Shown: piece by piece, positions 51,241 through 59,603 of the stretch
How the letters are laid out: the number at the start of each line of letters is the position of its first letter
Position numbering within the stretch: position 1 is the stretch's first letter
Program-made: the position numbers and the translations under genes
Notes under the pieces: generated by a model
Database searches by the model: none
What the model saw: the letters and a program-made list of their open reading frames with translations, nothing else
What the model was told of the DNA's origin: nothing
Assembly: GCF_036014215.1 (NCBI RefSeq)
Contig: NZ_CP107921.1
Location: 2,179,501 to 2,243,500, forward strand
DNA length: 64,000 nucleotides
Direction: 5' to 3'
Source: Streptomyces sp. NBC_00440
Lineage (GTDB): Bacteria > Actinomycetota > Actinomycetes > Streptomycetales > Streptomycetaceae

Positions 51241-54200
51241 ATGAACAGAGATCCACTCGACATCACCCGGCGGCACGCACTCCTCGGCGGCCTGGCCGGC
51301 ATCGGCGTGGCCCTGATGTCCGGCGGTCCGGCCGGCGCCGTCGGCCGTTCCCCTTCCCCGGAGCGCCGCGAGCTCAGCCTCAACACCGACTGGGCCTTCT
51401 GGCGCGAGGACGCGGAGGGAGCCCAGGCCGCCGGGTTCGACGACTCCCGGTGGGCGGCGGTGTCGGTCCCGCACACGATGCGGCTGGAAAGCGAACGCCC
51501 TTCCGTGTACGGCATGTTCGCCGGCGTCGGCTGGTACCGGAGGTACTTCCGGCTCGATCCGCGCGACCGGGGCCGGCGGCTGACCTTGTGGTTCGACGGC
51601 GTGCAGACCGACTGCGAGGTCTACCTCAACGGGGTGAGACTCGCCGAGAACCATGGCGGCTACCTCGGTTTCGGCGTGGACATCGGCCAGTGCGCCCTCT
51701 TCGACCGGGACAACGTCCTCGCGGTGCGCGTGTCGAACGCCGACGATCCGCTGACCCCGCCGGGCAAGCCCCGCGACGAACTGGGGTTCCTCACCTACGG
51801 CGGGATCTACCGGGACGTCACACTGCGGGTGACCGACCAGGTCCGGATCACCGACCCGCTGCAGGAGGACCGGGTCGCGGGTGGCGGCGTGTTCGTCACC
51901 TGTCTGGCGGCGAGCGCCGACTCGGCACGGCTGGAGGTGAAGACACACATACGCAACGACTCCGGCGCCGTCCGCGATGTGACCCTGACCTCCACTCTGT
52001 TCGCGCCGGACGGTACGGCCGTGGCCGACGCCACCACGACGGCGAGCACCGCAACGGGCCAGGGACACGACTTCGTCCACCAACTCACCGTCCGCAGGCC
52101 CGAGCTGTGGCACCCCGACCACCCGCACCTCTACCGGCTGGACAGCCGGGTCTCCTGCGAGGGCGAGCCCGTCGACTCCCTGACCACGATGACCGGCATC
52201 CGCCGTATCGACTACCGGGCGGACGGCTTCTGGATCAACGGCGAACGGCTCTATCTGCGCGGCGCCAACTGCCACCAGAACTATGCCTATATCGGTGACG
52301 CGGCACCGGCGTCGCTCCAGTACCGCGAGGCCCTGCGGCTCAAGCTGGGCGGCTTCAACGCGGTACGGGCGGCGCACTATCCGCACGACCCCGCGTTCCT
52401 CGACGCGGCGGACGAACTCGGCCTGCTGGTGGTGGCCTGCGAGCCCGGCTGGCAGTTCTGGAACGACGACAAGACGTTCACCGAGCGCACGCACGCGGAC
52501 ATCGCCCGTATGATCCGCCGCGACCGCAACCACCCCTCGGTCATCCTGTGGGAGACCGCGCTCAACGAGACCGCGGTGCCGGAGTCCTGGGCCCGGCAGG
52601 CCACTGCCATCGCGCACGCGGAGATGCCGTCCGACCAGATGTTCACCGCCGCCGACTTCGGTGAGTGGGGCCGGCAGTACTACGACGTGAACTACAAGGT
52701 CGTCAATCCCGACGGCTCCGACCCGGCCCCCACCAAACCGTTCCTGACCCGCGAGTGGGGCGACTGGGAGGACCCGTCCCGAGCCGACCGGGACGACGGT
52801 GAGAGCGCCCTCGTCGAGCAGGTGAAGATCCGGCAGCGCTACCTCAACGGCGACGGATACTGGGACTGGGGCGGTCTGGACACCAACGACCGCATCGGCG
52901 GCTACTTCCTGTGGGTCTTCGAGGACTACGGAACCAACGACGTCTACCAGAAGTCCGGTGCGGTCGACATCGACCGCTACCCCAAGTATTGCTACCACTG
53001 GCTCAAGTCGATGCGCCCGGCCGATGACACCACCGGCCTCGGGCCCATGGTCCACATCGCCTGCGCGTACACCGCGTCGTCCAGCCGGCAGGTCATGGTC
53101 TTCAGCAACGCCGACACCGTCCGGCTCCACCGGGACGGCGAACTGCTCGCGACCAGGACCCGGACCCAGAACGCCGCGACCGCTCCGCACATCGCCGCCA
53201 AGGGCGGCAGCCCCTACTACGTCTTCGACCTGCCGCCCTTCCGGGCCGGTGAACTCACCGCCGACGCGTACCTCCACGGCAAGCGGGTCGCCACCCACAC
53301 GGTGCGCACCCCCGGCGCTCCCCACCACATCGAGATCGAACCCGACGACGCTGGGATACGCGACGCTCTGACCGAACTGCTGACCCGCTGCCTGGAAGGT
53401 GCGGCCCGGTCCCACGACATCGCCCCGCTGCTCGGCCGGATCAGCACCGGCCAACTACCGTCTCTGATACGCCACTTGGGAGCCCTCCGCGGCAGCCCGC
53501 TGCCGGACGCCTGGGCGCGAACGCTGCGCGCCCACGCCGTGGCGCTGTCCCGTATCCAGCCGGTGGCCGACGGCCATGACCTGGTCCCGGTCTTTCTCAA
53601 GGTCGTCGACCGACACGGCACCGTGGTCCCGGATTCCGCGCACGCCGTCACCGTCGGCGTCACCGGCCACGGCACCCTGGTGGGCGCGGGCATCCCGCGG
53701 ATCGCGGTGGAGACCCGGAAAGTGCGGGCCGGCATCGGCTACGCGCTGATCGCCACCGGTACCCGCAGCGGCCCGTTCACCATCACCGCCACCGCGGACG
53801 GGCTGGGCGCCGCCCACCGCACGCTGGAGTCCCGGCCAGGTACGGCACCATCCGTCGCCGACGGACGCCACCGCGTGTGGAAGGACATCGCCACCCTGGA
53901 AGACCAGGGAACGCAGAACCCGGCGCTGTTCAAGAAGACCACCGCGTCGAGTACGGCACCCGGCACGGGCAGCGTGCCCGGCCATGCCGTGGACGACGAC
54001 GAGACCACCCACTGGGTCGCCGGCACGACCGGCGCCGCATGGTGGCAGGTCGACCTCGACCAGCGGTTCCCGCTCGACGGCTTCCAGATCGTCTGGGCCA
54101 CGGAGCAGACCGCCTGCCAGTACGCGATCCTCACCTCCGACGACGCGAAGACCTGGACCACCACGGTCGACGAGTCCGCCAACACCACCAAGGGCACCAC

Positions 54201-54759
54201 GGTCACCCACGCCGTGCACACCACGACCCGCCACGTCCGCGTCGACATCCGCTCCGCGGCCGGACACCCGCCCGGCATCCGGGAGTTCCGCGCGATACCC
54301 CCGGGCACCACAGGCGGTGCGCCGCCGGTCGCACCGGGCCCCGAGATCGCCCGCGACCGGATCACGACCGTGACCGCCTCCAGCCACGCCACCGGCTTCG
54401 AACCGGAGAAGGCATTCGACGGCGACACCACCTTCGGCACCGGGTGGAGCGCTGCCGATCCCTCCACCCCGCAGACCCTCACCGCCGGGCTCGCCGCCCC
54501 CTTCACCCTGGCGGGCGTCCGAGTCCACTGGGGCAAGGACAGCAGCACCTACACCTACGACCTCCAGGTCTCCCAGGACGGCAGTTCCTGGACCACGGTC
54601 CTGAAGCAGCTCACCCGCAGCGGCCAGACCACGCTCCCCGAGACGTTCACCGCCACCGGGATACGCGCCGTACGCGCCGTCATCACCGGGGTCACCGGAG
54701 GCGGCGGCCAGACCATCGCCGGCATCGCCGAGCTGACCCTCTACGGGACGCCGGCGTAA
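51241..54759 (+). CDS. Exported glycoside hydrolase family 2 enzyme with discoidin-type domains
   Basis: A 1172-residue protein. A TAT-type signal (twin Arg in DITRRHALLGGLAGIGVALM) directs export. The GH2 sugar-binding, Ig-like and TIM-barrel domains follow. The acid/base Glu is in RNHPSVILWETALNET and the nucleophile is probably the Glu of FLTREWGDWED. After about residue 890, two F5/8-type discoidin domains (HAVDDDETTHWVAGTTGAAW; EKAFDGDTTFGTGWSAAD) should bind glycans. It most likely acts as a beta-galactosidase on polysaccharides outside the cell. Confidence 0.9.
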   Translation: MNRDPLDITRRHALLGGLAGIGVALMSGGPAGAVGRSPSPERRELSLNTDWAFWREDAEGAQAAGFDDSRWAAVSVPHTMRLESERPSVYGMFAGVGWYRRYFRLDPRDRGRRLTLWFDGVQTDCEVYLNGVRLAENHGGYLGFGVDIGQCALFDRDNVLAVRVSNADDPLTPPGKPRDELGFLTYGGIYRDVTLRVTDQVRITDPLQEDRVAGGGVFVTCLAASADSARLEVKTHIRNDSGAVRDVTLTSTLFAPDGTAVADATTTASTATGQGHDFVHQLTVRRPELWHPDHPHLYRLDSRVSCEGEPVDSLTTMTGIRRIDYRADGFWINGERLYLRGANCHQNYAYIGDAAPASLQYREALRLKLGGFNAVRAAHYPHDPAFLDAADELGLLVVACEPGWQFWNDDKTFTERTHADIARMIRRDRNHPSVILWETALNETAVPESWARQATAIAHAEMPSDQMFTAADFGEWGRQYYDVNYKVVNPDGSDPAPTKPFLTREWGDWEDPSRADRDDGESALVEQVKIRQRYLNGDGYWDWGGLDTNDRIGGYFLWVFEDYGTNDVYQKSGAVDIDRYPKYCYHWLKSMRPADDTTGLGPMVHIACAYTASSSRQVMVFSNADTVRLHRDGELLATRTRTQNAATAPHIAAKGGSPYYVFDLPPFRAGELTADAYLHGKRVATHTVRTPGAPHHIEIEPDDAGIRDALTELLTRCLEGAARSHDIAPLLGRISTGQLPSLIRHLGALRGSPLPDAWARTLRAHAVALSRIQPVADGHDLVPVFLKVVDRHGTVVPDSAHAVTVGVTGHGTLVGAGIPRIAVETRKVRAGIGYALIATGTRSGPFTITATADGLGAAHRTLESRPGTAPSVADGRHRVWKDIATLEDQGTQNPALFKKTTASSTAPGTGSVPGHAVDDDETTHWVAGTTGAAWWQVDLDQRFPLDGFQIVWATEQTACQYAILTSDDAKTWTTTVDESANTTKGTTVTHAVHTTTRHVRVDIRSAAGHPPGIREFRAIPPGTTGGAPPVAPGPEIARDRITTVTASSHATGFEPEKAFDGDTTFGTGWSAADPSTPQTLTAGLAAPFTLAGVRVHWGKDSSTYTYDLQVSQDGSSWTTVLKQLTRSGQTTLPETFTATGIRAVRAVITGVTGGGGQTIAGIAELTLYGTPA

Positions 54760-54900
54760 CCGGACCGACGTGGCCGGACCGGCGCAGGCGGACGCCTCAA
54801 GGGTGACCGGCACCGCGGGCCGGCCGAAGAACGAGCGGTACGCGGTGTGAGCCTGCGCACTCGGCGCGAGGACTGTGTTCCAGCACGGCTCCGGGGCGGC

Positions 54901-54926
54901 TACAATAACTTGCTCGATACAAGCAA
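54901..54926 (+). promoter_or_regulatory. Promoter and operator of the marR-MFS operon
   Basis: A TACAAT -10 box (54901-54906) is followed by the inverted repeat TTGCT-N7-AGCAA at 54910-54926, just upstream of the marR ribosome site GGGAGG. The position over the transcription start fits autorepression by the MarR protein. Confidence 0.6.
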
Positions 54927-54950
54927 CAAAAGAATAGAGAGGCGGGAGGC

Positions 54951-55502
54951 ATGGATAAGGGGACGGTCCATGACCGCCCAACAGAGGCGGTCCCGGTCAC
55001 CGGTGAAGCCAGTGCCGAGAAAGCCGCAGCCGGACTCGGGAGCCAGCTCGTACGGTTCTCCCGGCTGCTCACAGCCCACCGGCGCCGGACCAAGATCGAG
55101 CAGGGAGCCGGCGAGCGCGTGCTCCTGGCCCGGCTGGTGCTCGACGGCGAACAGCGAGCCACGGACCTGGCCACGGACACCTTCCTGGACCTGTCGACAG
55201 TCAGTCGGCAGGTGCGGTCGATGGTGGAGCGAGGCCTGATCGAGCGGCGCCCGGACCCGGAGGACCGGCGAGGTGCGTTGCTGCACGCGACCGAGGCCGG
55301 GCAAGCGGCGTTCGAGGCGTACCGGCGGCAGCGCGACGCAGAGCTGGCGGATCTCCTCAGGCCATGGCCACCGGAGGACCGGTACCAGCTCATCCGGCTG
55401 ATGGCACGCCTCAACGACGACCTGGCAGAGCATGAACACGCACGTCACTGCTCGGGAAACCACTCCGAAGCAGCGGCGAAGCAGGGAGCAAAACAAGCAT
55501 GA
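54951..55502 (+). CDS. MarR family transcriptional regulator
   Basis: A 183-residue winged-helix regulator. DNA-binding parts are ERVLLARLVLDGEQRATDLA and TDTFLDLSTVSRQVRSMVER, with the wing ERRPDPEDRRGALLHATEAG. It begins with a good ribosome site. Its stop overlaps the start of the MFS transporter gene by 4 bases, so the pair is coupled, and it probably derepresses drug efflux when it binds a ligand. Confidence 0.93.
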   Translation: MDKGTVHDRPTEAVPVTGEASAEKAAAGLGSQLVRFSRLLTAHRRRTKIEQGAGERVLLARLVLDGEQRATDLATDTFLDLSTVSRQVRSMVERGLIERRPDPEDRRGALLHATEAGQAAFEAYRRQRDAELADLLRPWPPEDRYQLIRLMARLNDDLAEHEHARHCSGNHSEAAAKQGAKQA

Positions 55503-58084
55503 GTGAGGCCGTGTCCGCGCCACGCGGAGACACCCAGACCAAAGCGATACCCACCAGCCCGGGCGGCCTGAGCCACCGGCAGATCCTGACCATCCTGAGC
55601 GGCCTCATGCTGGGCATGTTCCTGGCCGCGCTCGACCAGACCATCGTCTCCACCTCGATCCGCACCATCGCGGACGACCTGCACGGCCTGAGCCAGCAGG
55701 CGTGGGCGACGACGGCCTACCTGATCACTTCGACCATCGCCACACCGCTGTACGGCAAGCTGTCCGACCTTCATGGCCGCAAGCCGTACTTCCTGACCGC
55801 GATCAGTGTCTTCATCGTCGGTTCGGTGCTCTGCACCTTCTCGACCTCGATGACCGAGCTGGCGTCCTTCCGTGCCCTGCAGGGCATCGGCGCCGGTGGT
55901 CTGATGTCGCTGGCCCTGGCGATCATCGGCGACATCGTGCCGCCCCGTGAGCGTGCCCGCTACCAGGGCTACATGCTGGCGACCTTTGCCACCTCCAGTG
56001 TCGCCGGACCGCTGATCGGCGGCTTCCTGGCCGGCCAGAGCAGCATCCTGGGCGTCACCGGCTGGCGCTGGGTGTTCCTGGTGAACGTCCCGATCGGCAT
56101 CATCGCGCTGTTCGTCGTCGCGAAGGTCCTCAACATCCCGCACGTCCGCCGGCACCGCCGGATCGACTGGTGGGGCGCGGTCACCATCGCGGTCGGCGTG
56201 GTGCCCCTGCTGCTCGTCGCCGAGCAGGGCCGTGAGTGGGGCTGGGGCTCCACGAACTCGCTGGTCTGCTACGGCATCGGCGTGGTGGGCATCATCGCCT
56301 GGATCTTCGTGGAGCGCCGGATGGGCGACGACGCGCTGATCCCGATGCGGCTGTTCCGCAACTCGATCTTCAGCAAGACCAGTCTGCTGTCCGTGCTCAT
56401 CGGTGCGGGCATGTTCGGCGGGATGCTGATGATCCCGCAGTACCTGCAGATCGTGAAGGGCGCCAGCCCCACCCGGTCGGGCCTTGAGATGCTGCCGCTG
56501 ATGCTCGGCATGATCATCGCGTCGATCGTGGCGGGCCAGCTCACCGCGAAGACCGGCCGCTACAAGATCTTCCCGATCATCGGCACCGCCCTGATGGTCG
56601 TGGCGCTGCTGCTGTTCCACTTCAAGATCCAGTGGGACACCCCCCTGTGGGAGTCCATGGTCTTCATGCTGATCTTCGGCCTCGGGCTCGGCGGCTGTAT
56701 GCAGACGCTGGTCCTCGCCGTGCAGAACGCGGTGCCGCCGCAGGACATGGGTGTGGCGACCGCGTCGTCCACCTTCTTCCGTCAGATGGGCGCCACCGCC
56801 GGTACCGCGATCTTCCTGTCGGTGCTGTTCAGCAATGTCGGGGGCAAGATCGCCTCGGCGTTCAAGTCGGCCGCGCAGACCCCGCAGTTCCAGGCCGCGC
56901 TGCACGATCCGCACGTGCTCTCGAACCCGGCCAACAAGCCGGTGCTCGACATGGTCAAGAACCCCGGCGCGGGCGGCGGTTCGAGCGTGCTGAGCGACTC
57001 CTCGTTCATCCAGCAGCTCGACCCGCGGCTGGCGGAGCCCTTCAAGCAGGGCTTCGCCGACTCCATGCACCTGGTCTTCCTGATCGCCGCAGGTGTGGTC
57101 GCGCTCGGCTTCCTGATGGTCCTGTGGACCAAGGAGGTTCCGCTGCGGAACGTGTCGGGCCTGCAGGCCCGCGCAGCCGAGGAGGACGGCGCGGCGACCG
57201 CCGCCATCGAGGCCGAGGCCGCCGTCACGGCCGCCCCCGAGCCGCTGCCGGCCTCCGCCACGGGACGCCACGCGGCGGTGCCCCGGCAAGAGGTGTCCGA
57301 CGCAGTCGACACCGCGATGACGGACGCGTCGGGCGCAGGCGTCAGGGGATACATCCGCGACAGCGACGGCACCCCCGTGCCGCAGGCCGTGGTCACCCTG
57401 ATCGACCTGGGCGGGCGACAGCTCGGCCGTACGACGACGGGCTCCGACGGCCGGTACTTCGTCGCGGCGCCCGCCGGCGGGACGTACGTCCTGATCGGCT
57501 CCGGGGGCGCACGGCAGCCCCAGGCGACGACGGTGGCGGTCGCCGACGGCCCCGTCGACTTCGACCTGATGCTCAGCGGTGCCGCCGGGCTCGCCGGTAC
57601 GGTCCTGGCTGCGCCGGGCAACCGGCCGCTGCCCGGCGCGCTGGTCATCGCCACCGACGTGCGCGGCGATGTCGTCGCCTCCGGCACCGCCGACGGCTCC
57701 GGCGACTTCGGCTTCGGCGACCTGGTGCCCGGCAACTACACCCTCGCGGTGAGCGCCGGCGGGCACCGGCCGACGGCCGTGCCGGTGGAGGTCGTCAGTG
57801 GCTCCGCCAACCGCTACGAGGTCCGGCTCGACCCGGGTGCCCGGGTCCAGGGCACCATCCGCAACAGCGCGGGCGAGCCACTGGACGACGCCCGGGTGAC
57901 GCTGCTCGACGCCGCGGGGAACACGGTGGGGTCGACCATCACGGGTACGGACGGTGTGTACACGTTCAACGACCTCGACACCGGCGACTACACGGTGGTG
58001 GCCAGCGGATACGCGCCCAGCGCCCACTCGCTGCTGGTGGACCGCAAGGGCGGTCAGGACCTCGACCTGGACCTGAGCCACTGA
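55499..58084 (+). CDS. DHA2-type MFS efflux pump with C-terminal carboxypeptidase-regulatory-like repeats
   Basis: An 861-residue protein. Residues 1-545 are a 14-helix drug/H+ antiporter of the EmrB/QacA type (MFLAALDQTIVSTSIRTIAD, YGKLSDLHGRKPYFL, GIGAGGLMSLALAI). From about residue 610 to the end there are three repeated beta-sandwich segments beginning VRGYIRDSDGTPVPQAVVTL, LAGTVLAAPGNRPLPGALVI and VQGTIRNSAGEPLDDARVTL, of the carboxypeptidase regulatory-like kind. Their side of the membrane is unclear. It is regulated by the MarR gene upstream. The substrate is unknown. Confidence 0.92.
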   Translation: MSEAVSAPRGDTQTKAIPTSPGGLSHRQILTILSGLMLGMFLAALDQTIVSTSIRTIADDLHGLSQQAWATTAYLITSTIATPLYGKLSDLHGRKPYFLTAISVFIVGSVLCTFSTSMTELASFRALQGIGAGGLMSLALAIIGDIVPPRERARYQGYMLATFATSSVAGPLIGGFLAGQSSILGVTGWRWVFLVNVPIGIIALFVVAKVLNIPHVRRHRRIDWWGAVTIAVGVVPLLLVAEQGREWGWGSTNSLVCYGIGVVGIIAWIFVERRMGDDALIPMRLFRNSIFSKTSLLSVLIGAGMFGGMLMIPQYLQIVKGASPTRSGLEMLPLMLGMIIASIVAGQLTAKTGRYKIFPIIGTALMVVALLLFHFKIQWDTPLWESMVFMLIFGLGLGGCMQTLVLAVQNAVPPQDMGVATASSTFFRQMGATAGTAIFLSVLFSNVGGKIASAFKSAAQTPQFQAALHDPHVLSNPANKPVLDMVKNPGAGGGSSVLSDSSFIQQLDPRLAEPFKQGFADSMHLVFLIAAGVVALGFLMVLWTKEVPLRNVSGLQARAAEEDGAATAAIEAEAAVTAAPEPLPASATGRHAAVPRQEVSDAVDTAMTDASGAGVRGYIRDSDGTPVPQAVVTLIDLGGRQLGRTTTGSDGRYFVAAPAGGTYVLIGSGGARQPQATTVAVADGPVDFDLMLSGAAGLAGTVLAAPGNRPLPGALVIATDVRGDVVASGTADGSGDFGFGDLVPGNYTLAVSAGGHRPTAVPVEVVSGSANRYEVRLDPGARVQGTIRNSAGEPLDDARVTLLDAAGNTVGSTITGTDGVYTFNDLDTGDYTVVASGYAPSAHSLLVDRKGGQDLDLDLSH

Positions 58085-58168
58085 GACGGCCCGGGCACTG
58101 AGACGAGGCGGGAGCCGACCGTAACTCCGCCCTGAGCGTGGTGCGTCGGGGCGGCGGAGGCGGCTCTG

Positions 58169-58214
58169 CCGGAGGCCGTGGTACGACACGAAGGTGTCGC
58201 ACCACGGCCTCCGG
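58169..58214. terminator. Strong hairpin after the MFS gene
   Basis: A stem of 21 pairs with one mismatch (arms CCGGAGGCCGTGGT... and ...ACCACGGCCTCCGG) and a 4-base loop. It terminates the marR-MFS operon and separates it from the permease gene. Confidence 0.85.
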
Positions 58215-58373
58215 TGCGTTTACGGCGTCGGGAAGCCGGAAGGGCCCCGGGCCCCTCGGCCGAGAGGGCGTCCGCAGTGCCGCGCATCCCCCGCCGGGCA
58301 CCCGCCGGCTGCCTGCCCGGCCGGCCCCGCGTGTCCACGGCCCGGAACGCGCAGCAGGAGGAAGGCTGCACGG

Positions 58374-59528
58374 ATGCACGCCGTACTGCACGCACTGTCG
58401 ATCGCCGGTTCCATGACCTGGGAGATCACCTGGGCCCTGATTCTCGGCTTCGCGCTGTCCGCTGTCGTCCAGGCGGTGGTCCGCAAGTCCACCGTCATCT
58501 CCCTGCTCGGCGACGACCGCCCCCGTACCCTCGCCGTGGCGACCGGCCTCGGCATGGCCTCGTCCTCGTGCTCCTACGCCGCGGTGGCCCTCGCGCGCTC
58601 GCTGTTCCGCAAGGGAGCGGACTTCACCGCGGCGATGGCCTTCGAGATCGCCTCGACCAACATGGTGGTCGAACTCGGCGTGATCCTGGCCCTGTTGATG
58701 GGCTGGCAGTTCACCGCGGCGGAGTTCGCCGGTGGCCCCCTCATGATCGTCGTGCTGGCCCTGCTGTTCCGGCTGCTCCTGCGGGACGGGCTGCTGCGCC
58801 AGGCGCGTGACCAGGCGGAGCGGGGTCTGGCCGGTTCCATGGAGGGCCATGCGGCGATGGACATGTCCGTCCGGCGGGAGGGCTCCTTCGCACGGCGGCT
58901 GTTCTCCCGGGACGGCTTCACCGCGACCTCGCACGTCTTCGTCATGGAGTGGGCGGCCATCCTGCGCGATCTGGTGATCGGTCTGCTCGTCGCCGGAGCG
59001 ATCGCCGCCTGGGTCCCGGACTCCTTCTGGCGCACCTTCTTCTTCGACGGCCACCCCCTGGCGTCCCGGCTGTGGGGCCCGGTGATCGGCCCGCTGGTGG
59101 CCATGGCCTCGTTCGTCTGCTCCATCGGGAACGTGCCGCTCGCGGTCGTGCTGTGGAAGGGCGGCATCAGCTTCGGCGGCGTGCTGGCCTTCATCTTCGC
59201 GGACCTGCTGATCCTGCCGATCCTCAACATCTACCGGAAGTACTACGGGGCGCGGATGACGGCCTTCCTGCTCGTCACCTTCTATGTGTCCATGGTCGTC
59301 GCCGGATACGTCGTCGAGTTCGCCTTCGGCGGCCTGGGAATCGTCCCCGACCGGGCCGACGCGAGAGTCCCGATGGGCGGAGTCAGCTGGAACTACACGA
59401 CCTGGCTCAACATCGCCTTCCTGGTCCTCGGCGCCGCGCTCCTGGTGCGGTTCTTCCGGACCGGCGGCAGGGAGATGCTCCGCATGATGGGCGGCCGGGA
59501 AAGCGACAACGGGCAGCTGCCCGAATAG
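58374..59528 (+). CDS. Permease of the ArsP/UPF0718 family
   Basis: A 384-residue membrane protein with about eight helices. Both family Cys motifs are present: ASSSCSYAAVALARSLFRKG near residue 63 and SFVCSIGNVPLAVVLWKGG near residue 245. ArsP relatives export organoarsenicals, and others may export other thiol-reactive compounds. A central cytoplasmic loop carries His and Met residues. ATG 58374 is used because GGAGG lies upstream. No regulator or arsenic gene is adjacent, so the substrate is open. Confidence 0.85.
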   Translation: MHAVLHALSIAGSMTWEITWALILGFALSAVVQAVVRKSTVISLLGDDRPRTLAVATGLGMASSSCSYAAVALARSLFRKGADFTAAMAFEIASTNMVVELGVILALLMGWQFTAAEFAGGPLMIVVLALLFRLLLRDGLLRQARDQAERGLAGSMEGHAAMDMSVRREGSFARRLFSRDGFTATSHVFVMEWAAILRDLVIGLLVAGAIAAWVPDSFWRTFFFDGHPLASRLWGPVIGPLVAMASFVCSIGNVPLAVVLWKGGISFGGVLAFIFADLLILPILNIYRKYYGARMTAFLLVTFYVSMVVAGYVVEFAFGGLGIVPDRADARVPMGGVSWNYTTWLNIAFLVLGAALLVRFFRTGGREMLRMMGGRESDNGQLPE

Positions 59529-59543
59529 GACCCGAACGGGAGA

Positions 59544-59569
59544 GGCCCCGCACCGGATGGTGCGGGGCC
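59544..59569. terminator. Terminator between convergent genes
   Basis: A perfect 11-pair stem GGCCCCGCACC/GGTGCGGGGCC with a GGAT loop, 15 bases past the permease stop and 34 bases from the stop of the convergent surface-protein gene. It can serve both. Confidence 0.85.
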
Positions 59570-59603
59570 GGAGAGAGCCGTCCGCTGCGTCGGGCGGGAG
59601 CCC

